A stretch of 64,000 nt of DNA from JBDHWI01 sp964590135 (GTDB lineage Bacteria; Chloroflexota; Anaerolineae; J036; Brachytrichaceae): positions 62,001-126,000 of the forward strand of contig CAZPVX010000008.1 in assembly GCA_964590135.1 (NCBI GenBank), read 5' to 3'. How positions within the stretch are numbered: position 1 is the first letter of the stretch; every line of letters begins with the position of its first letter. Under the pieces are notes generated by a model. It was given only the letters and a program-made list of their open reading frames with translations, had not been told where the DNA came from and ran no database searches. Made by a program: the position numbers and the translations under genes. This document shows, in pieces, positions 55,558 through 63,964 of this stretch.

Positions 55558-55582
55558 ATGTTTAGGCAAACACGTATCGGTT

Positions 55583-55614
55583 GTAACGTTTCAATTCAAA
55601 ATCCAATCTGAATA
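55583..55614 (-). repeat. Short heptad-like array upstream of the PHP-AlbA_2 gene
   Basis: Four units resembling TTCAAAA and TCCAATC occur about 30-55 nt upstream of the start at 55557. The pattern is like the arrays at holA and sucC but does not abut the start codon. Confidence 0.45.
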
Positions 55615-55749
55615 CGGGCGCCGGCACCAGAAAATCCAATGGCCGGCTGGCCTCGCTGTGCAATTCAGCGCGCACAATGAGCAGCGCCAATTGCAACCCA
55701 ATCATTATACCTATTCATGCTATTTCCCTGATGGCATCGTGAGAGCAAG

Positions 55750-55786
55750 TCAGGGGCGCACTCCCGCATGTAGAGCGCACCCCTGA
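55750..55786 (-). terminator. Hairpin after the metzincin gene
   Basis: TCAGGGG (55750-55756) and CCCCTGA (55780-55786) pair, with partial continuation inward. It lies about 40 nt beyond the metzincin-type gene's stop. No U-tract. Confidence 0.4.
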
Positions 55787-55823
55787 TCACAAGCAATCGC
55801 CTGCCAGTCTGCCGGCGCGCCGG

Positions 55824-58800
55824 CTAGCGCAGCGTGATCGGCGTAAAGACCTTAAACTGCACCGATTGCCCCTTCGGATTGGCGGGATTGAAGCCCTTCG
55901 ACAGGCTCACGGGGATGTTGATGGTCTGCTCAGGCGCATTGCCCGACGCCGGCAAGACAATCGTCACGGTGCCGGACAAGGAACTGCCATTCGGCACACC
56001 CGACGGATCAGCCGTCAGCGTGATGTCGCCCGGCAACGTGCCAGAAGCCGGCGATACGCTCAGCCACGGCGCGTTGTTGCTCGCCACCCACTGCGCGCTC
56101 GTATCGCTGCCGGCATTGCCCAGATGCAACACCTGCGGCGCCGGTGTGGTCGCATCGGCGGCAAATGTCCAGTCCAATTGTGTCGGGCCGGCAGTCATCG
56201 TCGGGCCAAGCAGGCTCAAGTCATCATTCACGATCACCGTGATGGTGGCTGTGGCAGATTGGCCCTTGCTGTTCGTCGCCTTCAGCGTGATCGTGTTCAC
56301 GCCCACGGGCAGGTTGCTCACCGAAAGCAATTCGCCTGTCCCGAGCACGCCGTTCTGGTTCGACCATTCCAGGTTCGCGCCAGTGATGCCGCCATCCTGC
56401 CAGTCCATTGCCGCGCCGCTGAAGTTCACCAGTTGACCGTAATTCACGACATGGTTGTCTCCCGGTGTCAAAATCATCGGCATGGGCGGCTTGTCGGCAA
56501 AGGTGTAGGCTGGGCTGTCGGCCTGGCCAGTGTTCGCGCCATCGCTGGCAATCACGCGGAAGAAGCCGTTGCCACCGCCGAGCGTCGATGTGTCGATGGA
56601 TGCGCTGTTGCCATTCACGCCAGATTGCACGCTGGTAAAGCTCGCGCCGCCATTGCTGCTGTAGAACACATCGAACGTCAGTGCGTCGCCATCAGCATCG
56701 CTCGCATTCCACGCCAGTGTGACTGTGCCGGCCACCGGATTGGGCGGGCTTTGCAGCGCCACGTTGCTCACCACTGGCGCGTTTGCGCTGATGGCCTGCG
56801 TCGCCAGCGTGAGGCCATCGCTCAGGCGCACGATGCGCACCTGCCGCGCGCCGGCAGTCATCGTCACGATCTGGCTGACACCCAGCAGATCTGGTGTGGC
56901 TTCCTCACCCGGCGTGGGCGTGAAGGGGTAATCGGCCAGCGTGCTGCCGCCCATGTCAGTCAGGCGAATCGAGTAACCGCCTGCAACGATTGCCGGCAAG
57001 CCGGCGGTTTCGCTCAAGCGCGTCAGCTTTTGCAGGCTGGCAGTGTTCGTGCCGTTGATGATCGTGCCTTGCACCATCAGCCAGTCACCGCTGACCAGCG
57101 CGCTCTGTGCCGACGCCGGCTGCATCTTCACGCCGTCCTCTGGTTGCATCTCCAGGATCGGCAACTCAGATTCATCGCCCATCGACATGACGAGCGGTCC
57201 GCCGGCCATGAAGTTATACATGCCGCGATAGGTGTAATCGCTGATCCACTGATTGTCGCAGTAGCTCATCACGTCGTACCATGTGGTGCCTGGGTAGACA
57301 GCGCGCGGCACGCTGTAGAACGAATCGCCGGCGTCAAACCCCTCATAGTTGTTGTTCGCGCCAATCTGCGCGCCGGCGTAGGGATAGCTCGGGTCACTTG
57401 CACTCTGGCCGCAGGCAGCGCTGCCCGGCGAGGGGTGCGCGCGACCCAGCGTGTGGCCGATCTCGTGCGCGGCATACCAGTCAGCATACGAGCCGTCGTT
57501 GTCCCAGCCCCACGTGCCGGAGCCGGCCGGCCCGGTCGAGAGCTTCACGCCGCAGCAAGCCTGCCCGCGCGGGAAGGCCGCGCCATCCGAGATCATGCCA
57601 TAGTAAAACTTTGGATTGAAGATCGCGTTGAAGAAGCCATCTTGAATGATGCGAATCAAGTTGGTCACCGAGTTGGTGTAGCGGCTGGCGCACAAGTTGC
57701 GATCGTCGTGCCAGTTGCCATCGCCGTCTTTCCAATACAAGTCCTGGCAGGAGGAATGCGTGCCCATCACGCGCGCGCCCAGTCCGCTGTCATACTGGAA
57801 GATCAAGCGCGGGTGGAAGCCCGGCGCATTGCCATCATCGAAGACCAGCCGGCTCGACAGCGGATATGCGCGCAGGATCCACGAGTAACTCTGCAGGATG
57901 TCCTTGATTATGCGCGGATAGTAGTCCGTGCCATTCACCGTGTAGCCCCACGACACAAAGCGCACGTTCAGCGCCGGCGATGCCTTGACGCTCAACGCGC
58001 CGCTGTTCGATTCGTTGTCGGCATAGTTCGGCTCAATCTGATAGTGGTATGGATTCACCACCACGCGCAGACGCACCGAACTGCCCGACACCCAGCTCCA
58101 TGGCAACTCGAACAGGAAGCTGTCGTTCAAGTTGGCGCGCTGCGGGCTGGTGCGCACGGTGATGTTCGTGCCGACGCTGTTCACCGGCATCACCGAATCG
58201 ATCACTTGATTCGAAGCATCCAATCGATAGAGCCGCGCAGTCACGCCCGACACGCTGCCCGGGCCGTCGGATTGCACGAAGACACGCACAAAGGTGCGCC
58301 GGTCGCGGATCAGGCCAACGCTGTTGGTCGGCGTCTGAATGCCCTGCGTGATCGACAAGCCAGTGACGCGCATGTTGATCTTTGGCAGCGCAGCCGCGTT
58401 GTTCGGCAGACGCAGAATCGAGCTATCCGACTGCCACAACAGGCGGCTGTCGGCGGTGGTGATGTTCCTGTAGACGCGGCCCGACAAATTGTCTGTTCGG
58501 CTGATGGAGAGAAAGTCGGTAGTGCCGCCGTTGCTGCGGGCGTGTCGCACCACATAATCCGTCCAGGTGCCGCCAAAGCATGGCGATGGCGAGCATGGCA
58601 CGAAATGCTCCTGCAGGTAGAACACAAAATTCGCATCCGTGACGATGCTGTAGATCGTGTCGTTGTTGTTTCCGGTGTCGTTGACGTTGATCAATGTGAC
58701 GCTGCCGAGCGCCCTGTTGCTTGTCGAGTAAAGGTAACGCCCAATGCTGAAGAAGACCAGATCACTGGTCAGGCAAAAGAAACCGCTGCAATTCAGCCGG

Positions 58801-59681
58801 CCACCTTCAGCATAGTACTTCGTCACACCAGAAGCCACATTTTGCAAGTCCTGCAGATTGTTCAAATTCAGGCGCCGCAACACGCCGCCGTCGATCCAGT
58901 ACACGTAATCGCCGACGTAGTTGGGAATGCCGAACCCAAAAGCATGGCTCACTTGCAACTGCGATGCAAACGAGCCGATGTCGCGCAGCGTGGTGGATGT
59001 GCCATCGGCCTTGCTGATCCGCCGAATGGTGCTTTCGGTGTTGCTGGGGTGCGTCAGGGCGTACACATAGTCATTGTCCTGCGCCAACTCGACGGAGTAG
59101 ATATAGGGGCTGGTGATGGCACCGTTGAACACCGCCGGCACGTCGCCCACATTCGCATTCACCGACAACCGCATCAAGCCTTGATCGGTGATCCAGTACA
59201 GGTAGTTCGCGTCGGCCACGAAGCTTGATTGCGGCAGTTTGGTGTGCGAAAGCGCATAACAATAACCGTTCGCACTGGCCGCATACAGTTGGCGCGCCTC
59301 GCTACCCTGCACGGCGATGCGGCTGATGCTTTCGCTGTCGGTCAGGTTGGCGGCATCCGGAGATTGGGGCGTCACCGCAGCTGGGTCCACTGGCGCGATG
59401 GGCGCTGTGGGATCAGATGGTGCAGCCGGATCAGCCGGCGCGCCATTGTTATCGGCGGCGGCGAGGCCGATATATGGCACACAGTCATGTAAATACCAGA
59501 ACACCTTCGGCGCGGCCACCGTGTACTCGTCAACGCCGCTGTTCACCAGTATGTCTGGCACGTCCAGTGGCGCATCCGGGTCGCGGAGTGGCGCAGCTCG
59601 CACTTGCGCGGGGATGCCGGCGATGACGCCGGCGATGATCGAAACGACTCCTGCCAAATGAACCAAATTGCGATGCCTCAT
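55824..59681 (-). CDS. Large secreted metzincin-type zinc protease with propeller-like and Ig-like regions
   Basis: A 1285-residue exported protein from ATG 59681 (AGGAG Shine-Dalgarno). The signal peptide is about residues 1-29. The first ~430 residues hold repeated beta-strand units of the type YLYWITDQGLMRL, suggesting a propeller. A linker region with RTFVRVFVQS follows. The protease core has HEIGHTLGRAHP near 737, the HExxHxxGxxH metzincin site, and a Met-turn-like DVMSYC near 800. C-terminal Ig-like repeats and a BACON-like beta domain (ASNNAPWLSVSPASG) complete it. Confidence 0.75.
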   Translation of the reverse strand: MRHRNLVHLAGVVSIIAGVIAGIPAQVRAAPLRDPDAPLDVPDILVNSGVDEYTVAAPKVFWYLHDCVPYIGLAAADNNGAPADPAAPSDPTAPIAPVDPAAVTPQSPDAANLTDSESISRIAVQGSEARQLYAASANGYCYALSHTKLPQSSFVADANYLYWITDQGLMRLSVNANVGDVPAVFNGAITSPYIYSVELAQDNDYVYALTHPSNTESTIRRISKADGTSTTLRDIGSFASQLQVSHAFGFGIPNYVGDYVYWIDGGVLRRLNLNNLQDLQNVASGVTKYYAEGGRLNCSGFFCLTSDLVFFSIGRYLYSTSNRALGSVTLINVNDTGNNNDTIYSIVTDANFVFYLQEHFVPCSPSPCFGGTWTDYVVRHARSNGGTTDFLSISRTDNLSGRVYRNITTADSRLLWQSDSSILRLPNNAAALPKINMRVTGLSITQGIQTPTNSVGLIRDRRTFVRVFVQSDGPGSVSGVTARLYRLDASNQVIDSVMPVNSVGTNITVRTSPQRANLNDSFLFELPWSWVSGSSVRLRVVVNPYHYQIEPNYADNESNSGALSVKASPALNVRFVSWGYTVNGTDYYPRIIKDILQSYSWILRAYPLSSRLVFDDGNAPGFHPRLIFQYDSGLGARVMGTHSSCQDLYWKDGDGNWHDDRNLCASRYTNSVTNLIRIIQDGFFNAIFNPKFYYGMISDGAAFPRGQACCGVKLSTGPAGSGTWGWDNDGSYADWYAAHEIGHTLGRAHPSPGSAACGQSASDPSYPYAGAQIGANNNYEGFDAGDSFYSVPRAVYPGTTWYDVMSYCDNQWISDYTYRGMYNFMAGGPLVMSMGDESELPILEMQPEDGVKMQPASAQSALVSGDWLMVQGTIINGTNTASLQKLTRLSETAGLPAIVAGGYSIRLTDMGGSTLADYPFTPTPGEEATPDLLGVSQIVTMTAGARQVRIVRLSDGLTLATQAISANAPVVSNVALQSPPNPVAGTVTLAWNASDADGDALTFDVFYSSNGGASFTSVQSGVNGNSASIDTSTLGGGNGFFRVIASDGANTGQADSPAYTFADKPPMPMILTPGDNHVVNYGQLVNFSGAAMDWQDGGITGANLEWSNQNGVLGTGELLSVSNLPVGVNTITLKATNSKGQSATATITVIVNDDLSLLGPTMTAGPTQLDWTFAADATTPAPQVLHLGNAGSDTSAQWVASNNAPWLSVSPASGTLPGDITLTADPSGVPNGSSLSGTVTIVLPASGNAPEQTINIPVSLSKGFNPANPKGQSVQFKVFTPITLR

Positions 59682-59736
59682 GGTTTATCTCCTGTGTGCT
59701 GCCGGTTGCAAGCGCCGGCCACGCTCAAAAGGTCAA

Positions 59737-59767
59737 GCCGCCCAAAGCGTACCAACTTTTGGGCGGC
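59737..59767 (-). promoter_or_regulatory. Leader hairpin upstream of the metzincin gene
   Basis: GCCGCCCAAA (59737-59746) and its complement (59758-59767) form a 10-bp stem about 55 nt before the start. It sits in the 5' leader of the metzincin-type gene; function unknown. The rest of the gap contains a terminator-like stem at 59857-59883. Confidence 0.4.
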
Positions 59768-59856
59768 AAAAACTCTCAATCACGCTGCTTGTGGTCTCAT
59801 CGCGCGCGGCCATACCTCATCCCTCATGCATGCCAACATCCCGCTGGGGATCGGGT

Positions 59857-59883
59857 GCAGAGGCGGCCGGCGGCCGCCTCTGC
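59857..59883 (-). terminator. 12-bp perfect GC hairpin after the 454-residue gene
   Basis: Arms 59857-59868 and 59872-59883 are perfect complements around a 3-nt loop, 17 nt past the stop at 59900. No U-tract. Likely a terminator or processing stem between the two genes. Confidence 0.5.
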
Positions 59884-59899
59884 CACATGGTCGCCCTTG

Positions 59900-61264
59900 T
59901 CAGTTGTCGGCATCCATATCGCCGTTGGCTGGGCAGCAGCGATATTCCTGCGACTTCTCCAACAACTCGATCTGCTTTTCGAGCAGCTTGTTTTGCAGCG
60001 CCAGCTTTTTCAATTCCAACTCCTCGCGCTGCTCAACCGCCGGCTCGCAGATGCCACAACTATCCATGCAGCTCTTCACGATCACGCCGGCGGTGGGCAG
60101 AGAGGTGTTGCGGGTGTAGCCGAATTCCTCCTGCGCCTGCGGTGAGACCTGCCCGCCAATGTCCGTGAGCAAGCCCTGCTTCACCAGTTGCTCATCCACA
60201 AAGCGCAAGGCTGCCTCGCGCACATCATCATCCAACGGCGTCTGCGTGCCGAGCAGGTCGGCCGCATTCACCGCCGGCGAGACACCTGCTGCGGCAAAGC
60301 GCAGGCCGACAACCGCGCTGCCTGGCAGGCGCTGCAACGCCTGCAGCTGTACTTTCTGATCGGCTTGAATGCTGGCGTCCAGCGCCTCATTGCGCTTCAG
60401 GTTGGTTGCCGGCACCTCCTGCGGGATCGTCGCCACCTGCCCCAGCGGACGGAAGGGGTTGGCCGGGATCGGCACCGGCGCAACCGGATCGATCACGCGC
60501 CGCTCAATCGACACCAGCTCAAACTTGACCGTCTCAGTCTTGTTGAGGCGATAGAACATGAACGTGACCGCGTGGCATTTGTTCGGATTCTGGAATTCAC
60601 GCGAGGCTGCCTCGAAGTGATCTTCGCTCTCGCCCTGCTGATGGGCGCGGGTGGACACTTCGCCGATGCTTACGCTGTGCGCCTTGCGCGTAGCTTCCAC
60701 CGATTGGTTGTCGGACATCTCGGCGTGAGCACGATGCTCGCGCATGTAGTCGCGGGCGCTGCTGGCGCTGTGGCTGCCGCGCGCGTTGGCATCGGCGCTG
60801 GCCGAGAAGAAGCCGATACTGCCGCTGGCGTCACCGTGGAAATCCCACTTGCCCTGCTCGCTGTAGTTGTCCTGGCCGCGATCGACCACGTTCTCATCAC
60901 TCATGAAGGCGCGCATGGCGCGCAGTCGATACTGCTCTTCGCTCATCTGCTCGCTGCGATAGCTGAGCTTGCTTTCGCTGTCGAATGAGAAGCGGCTGCG
61001 GCGGTCAGTTGTTTGCAGGCGCACCTTTTCGCCGGGCAGCAGCGTGGTGCTGTAGGCGATGTCGCCCAGCGCGAGCGGGCCGGCGCAACGGGTGAAGCGC
61101 GTGTGAAAGATCACCTCCACGCGAATGGGCTGCTCCTGCCGGCCGCGCACAGGCGTCGGGAACACCAGCCGCCGGCGAAAATCCAGCACATCACACGCCG
61201 GCTCGGTTTCAACCACCGGGCAGCACGGCAGATCGTTCACGGAAACTAGGTCTTTGGTCGTCAT
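59900..61264 (-). CDS. Unfamiliar cytoplasmic-type protein with C-terminal coiled coil
   Basis: A 454-residue protein from ATG 61264 (AGGAGG Shine-Dalgarno). I do not recognise the family. There is no signal peptide or transmembrane helix. The N-terminal half has a beta-rich region with LLPGEKVRLQTTDRRSRFSF, then a Ser/His/Asp-rich low-complexity segment (about 105-190). A conserved-looking strand NPNKCHAVTFMFYRLNKTE follows. The C-terminus is a Leu/Glu/Lys coiled coil (about 415-445) flanked by Cys pairs (CMDSCGIC and CC). It lies in a three-gene set with shared upstream cassettes, next to a C11 peptidase. Confidence 0.6.
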   Translation of the reverse strand: MTTKDLVSVNDLPCCPVVETEPACDVLDFRRRLVFPTPVRGRQEQPIRVEVIFHTRFTRCAGPLALGDIAYSTTLLPGEKVRLQTTDRRSRFSFDSESKLSYRSEQMSEEQYRLRAMRAFMSDENVVDRGQDNYSEQGKWDFHGDASGSIGFFSASADANARGSHSASSARDYMREHRAHAEMSDNQSVEATRKAHSVSIGEVSTRAHQQGESEDHFEAASREFQNPNKCHAVTFMFYRLNKTETVKFELVSIERRVIDPVAPVPIPANPFRPLGQVATIPQEVPATNLKRNEALDASIQADQKVQLQALQRLPGSAVVGLRFAAAGVSPAVNAADLLGTQTPLDDDVREAALRFVDEQLVKQGLLTDIGGQVSPQAQEEFGYTRNTSLPTAGVIVKSCMDSCGICEPAVEQREELELKKLALQNKLLEKQIELLEKSQEYRCCPANGDMDADN

Positions 61265-61289
61265 TTCGTATCCTCCTGTGTGTGAAGCT

Positions 61290-61323
61290 GGTGCGCGCGC
61301 CGCCCCTCCACGGCGCGCGCACC
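61290..61323 (-). promoter_or_regulatory. Leader hairpin between mini-ORF and the 454-residue gene
   Basis: Arms GGTGCGCGCGCC (61290-61301) and its complement (61312-61323) form a perfect 12-bp stem in the leader, ending about 26 nt before the start and just upstream of the Shine-Dalgarno. Confidence 0.5.
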
Positions 61324-61390
61324 AAAATATGAATTGCCGCCAGCGCTGCACCCTCCTGGCAACGCCGCACTGCAATCCATCCCCCTGCGT

Positions 61391-61473
61391 TCATTTCACT
61401 GCGCTGCGCGTCTCATTCACATGCATCAATGTCATCTCGTCTGGCTCATGCATGCGACGATTGCAAGACGATT
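61391..61473 (-). promoter_or_regulatory. Conserved leader cassette, copy 1 (upstream of the 454-residue gene)
   Basis: On the plus strand two GACGATT boxes occur at 61456-61462 and 61467-61473, 11 bp apart. After a 29-nt gap, the minus strand holds a 36-nt ORF (61426-61391) encoding MHVNETRSAVK and a stop. The arrangement recurs at 62122-62204 and 63863-63944. Confidence 0.65.
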
Positions 61474-61506
61474 TCACGCCATCCGCGCGAGCAGACAACA
61501 CACTGG

Positions 61507-62040
61507 CTATCGCCGGCCCGGGCGCTTCTTTGGGATGCGCGGCTTCACCGGCGTCCCGCAGAAATCGTCATAGGCCCGACCAAGCGATTCCTTCACCAGC
61601 GACTCACTCAGGCCGGCGATGTCGGCGCTGAAGCTCTTGTTACTGGTCAGCCGCGCGAGGCTGCGCAGGCCTTGCGCCAGCACCAGGTCATCCATCGCGC
61701 CTGTCAGCGTGTCCCACCAGGGCACTGGGTCAGGGCCAGGCCACGGAATCGGAATCGGGATGGGTGGCCAGGGCGGACAAAGGTCATCGCCAGGCTCCCA
61801 GCCGGCAACGAGGCCGGCAGCTGCACGCTCCACCATGCTTTTGCTGAGGCGCGCGATGTGCTGTTTGATTTCCTTGTGCGACACCGATTTGGCGATCTCG
61901 CGCAGCATGCCAGCCACCATGTAGTCAACGATGGCTTCGTTGATGAGCGGACCGGGCTGTCCAGGGTTGCCATCCACCCAGTCTGGGTCGATCAGGCCGT
62001 GGATATAGTCGACCTTCGCAAGAATCAGAGACGTCTTCAT
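61507..62040 (-). CDS. Two-repeat small protein with Pro/Trp-rich linker
   Basis: A 177-residue protein from ATG 62040 with GGGGGAGGG upstream. No family recognised. Two helical segments appear related: residues about 35-80 (IVDYMVAGMLREIAKS... IARLSKSMVERA) and about 112-157 (MDDLVLAQGLRSLARL... IAGLSESLVKES). Both share the patterns L-R-x-(I/L)-A and I-A-x-L-S-x-S-(M/L)-V. A Pro/Trp linker (about 88-112) joins them. The tail is basic. No signal peptide. It lies between the 454-residue gene and the C11 peptidase, each with the same cassette. Confidence 0.6.
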   Translation of the reverse strand: MKTSLILAKVDYIHGLIDPDWVDGNPGQPGPLINEAIVDYMVAGMLREIAKSVSHKEIKQHIARLSKSMVERAAAGLVAGWEPGDDLCPPWPPIPIPIPWPGPDPVPWWDTLTGAMDDLVLAQGLRSLARLTSNKSFSADIAGLSESLVKESLGRAYDDFCGTPVKPRIPKKRPGRR

Positions 62041-62121
62041 GTTTCCCTCCCCCTGTCGAAACTGCAAGGCTCACCATGTTGTTCAGTCGCTGCAGCGTGA
62101 GCCGCGCTGCAGGATATGCAT

Positions 62122-62204
62122 TCATTCCATCACGCCGGCGCTCTCATTCACATGCATGTTCATGGTCAGACCCGCCAGAGAATGAGGACGATTGCAAGAC
62201 GATT
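62122..62204 (-). promoter_or_regulatory. Conserved leader cassette, copy 2 (upstream of the 177-residue gene)
   Basis: GACGATT boxes at 62187-62193 and 62198-62204; the 18-nt core GACGATTGCAAGACGATT is identical to copy 1. A 29-nt gap follows, then a 36-nt minus-strand ORF (62157-62122) encoding MHVNESAGVME and a stop. The cassette starts 8 nt past the C11 peptidase stop. Confidence 0.65.
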
Positions 62205-62212
62205 CGCGCTGG

Positions 62213-63811
62213 TCACTGCGCCATCTGACTGGATTGGTCAGGACGATCGTGATGATCGCTCGCCGGCAATGCGTCTGACGACTGTTCTGACGGCCGGTCT
62301 GCCGGCCGGTCTGCCGGCTCGAAGCGCGGGTTGAAGACCGGAAACTCAGGGATGGCCGCCGGCAACAGGCCGAGAAACGGCGTGTCCCTGTGATATTCGA
62401 TCAAGAAGTCCACCCAATCTGTCACTTGCAAGAAGTCGATGATGGCCGGCTGCACCGCCGGCTTGGCCGGATCGGGATTCACGTCCAGATAGTACGGCGA
62501 GCGCCAGTCCCACAGCCCGCGCAAGAGCGGATCAGGCAGAAAGATGTTCATCGCCAACGTCGCTTCGCTGAAATTCCAGCGCACCGATGGATCGATCCAC
62601 GGATGGTCGTCCTCACCATAGACCTTGACGCCCTTGAGCGCATCTGCCAGCCCTTGCGCCAGCGCCGCGATGTTGTATTGCAATGGCAGGTTGGCGACGG
62701 TCAATGCCTGCGCAAAGCTGCACAGGTCAGTCAACTCATCCGGCGTCTCCAGCGGGAGACCCGCTTCGGTGTCATATTGCTGCGCGCGGATGATGGCCTG
62801 CTTGATTTCGTTGCGCACATCGCCGGCGTCTGGCGCGATGCGCAAAGCCGACAGCAGCGCATCAGCCAGGTCGTCCAGCTTCTCCGTCACCTCGTGCATG
62901 GCAGCAAGGTGGACAGCACAGCCGGCGGTGGGGTGATTGCCCTTCGCAGCCAGCACATCGCGATTGCCCTCAGCAAACCAGCGCGCCAGTTGCGCACTGC
63001 TGGCGCTGCCGGCGGCGTTGAGCCTGGCAAAGAGCGTTGGATACGCTGCGCCGGCGGTGAAAAAGTTGTAGTTCGGATAGCCGGCAGCGAAGTCCGCATA
63101 TGGCGCAACGGTGTGCAACAACTCCGCCGACATGTTGAAGCAGTTGTTGAAGTGAATCACGGCCAGTTTCGGCACGCCGGCGTTCTGCGCAGCCTGCAGC
63201 GCCCGGCCCATGCCCCACGTGCTGATCGGCATGTGGTTCATCGGCAAAATGGGCGAACCGAGTGGCAGAATGGGTGAACCCAACGGCAAGATCGGTGATC
63301 CCAATGGCAAGATCGGCGATCCCAACGGCAGGGTTGGTGATTCATCTGTAACTCCGATTTTCCAAACCACTTTGCCGTGGTCGGTGATGTTGGTCACAGA
63401 TAACTTGCGACGGTCGATCTCTGGCAAATAGCCAGCGCCATGACCTTCCAGCGCCAACACGATGGCCGAGTCGGGCTGCCACAACCATACTTCATGCAGC
63501 AGGCCGGCCAGGGTGTTGGGCGCTGACATATCCTGCTTCCAGCGCGATTCCACCGCGACTGCATCGGGTTGGCCGGCGGGGATGCGCACGAGCAGCGTGT
63601 CATGGCCGGCGCGGTCGATCAGCGCCAACACATGCGTGCCTTGCTCAGCCACTTTCAACAGATTCTCAAACAGCGGATGCTGCGTTAAGTCCTGTGAAGC
63701 ACCCTCAGGATACGTGCTGAGGGTTTCATCGGTGCCAAATGGCGCAAATACCGCCAGCGTCACGCTTCTCGTCTCTCGGCCGTCGTCGGTGGTCAGGATC
63801 GGGTAAGTCAC
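62213..63811 (-). CDS. Clostripain family (C11) cysteine peptidase
   Basis: A 532-residue protein from GTG 63811 (AAGGAG 6 nt upstream). The C11 catalytic dyad is visible: H124 in LALEGHGAGY and C224 in HFNNCFNMSAELL. Between them, residues about 161-189 are four copies of the heptapeptide LPLGSPI, encoded by 21-bp tandem repeats. No signal peptide is seen, so it is probably cytoplasmic. The C-terminus is Asp/Pro/Ser/Gln-rich. Family members cleave after Arg and often self-process; here the repeat sits close to where a clostripain activation loop would be. Confidence 0.8.
   Translation of the reverse strand: MTYPILTTDDGRETRSVTLAVFAPFGTDETLSTYPEGASQDLTQHPLFENLLKVAEQGTHVLALIDRAGHDTLLVRIPAGQPDAVAVESRWKQDMSAPNTLAGLLHEVWLWQPDSAIVLALEGHGAGYLPEIDRRKLSVTNITDHGKVVWKIGVTDESPTLPLGSPILPLGSPILPLGSPILPLGSPILPMNHMPISTWGMGRALQAAQNAGVPKLAVIHFNNCFNMSAELLHTVAPYADFAAGYPNYNFFTAGAAYPTLFARLNAAGSASSAQLARWFAEGNRDVLAAKGNHPTAGCAVHLAAMHEVTEKLDDLADALLSALRIAPDAGDVRNEIKQAIIRAQQYDTEAGLPLETPDELTDLCSFAQALTVANLPLQYNIAALAQGLADALKGVKVYGEDDHPWIDPSVRWNFSEATLAMNIFLPDPLLRGLWDWRSPYYLDVNPDPAKPAVQPAIIDFLQVTDWVDFLIEYHRDTPFLGLLPAAIPEFPVFNPRFEPADRPADRPSEQSSDALPASDHHDRPDQSSQMAQ
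63243..63347 (-). repeat. Five 21-bp tandem repeats in the C11 peptidase
   Basis: Units at 63243, 63264, 63285, 63306 and 63327, each 21 nt, diverge by a few bases and encode LPLGSPI-type heptapeptides (the last is degenerate). The unit length keeps the frame, so copy-number change would alter only the loop. Confidence 0.85.
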
Positions 63812-63862
63812 AACAGGCTCCTTATGAGTGCTACACTACTGCGCCTCAGCGCGCAGGCACGC

Positions 63863-63944
63863 TCATTTCACGCCAAATCTTGTCTCAATGACATGCACGC
63901 TGTGGGATCAATAACCGTGTGAGTTGGACGATTCGCAGACGATC
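63863..63944 (-). promoter_or_regulatory. Conserved leader cassette, copy 3 (upstream of the C11 peptidase)
   Basis: GACGATT at 63927-63933 and GACGATC at 63938-63944, 11 bp apart; 28-nt gap; then a 36-nt minus-strand ORF (63898-63863) starting GTG and encoding VHVIETRFGVK. This copy lies between divergent genes (63811 minus and 63965 plus), so it could regulate both. Confidence 0.6.
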
Positions 63945-63964
63945 CACGAAACGGAGAGGAAGCC

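Noticed and set aside
55866..59228. Very long open frame (1120 residues) on the plus strand
   Set aside because: It is a shadow of the metzincin-type gene on the other strand. Its translation is rich in Arg, His and Ala with no domains, as expected from high-GC antisense reading.
63243..63347. Repeat array as a possible CRISPR
   Set aside because: Units are 21 bp, contiguous without spacers, and lie in frame within a peptidase gene.
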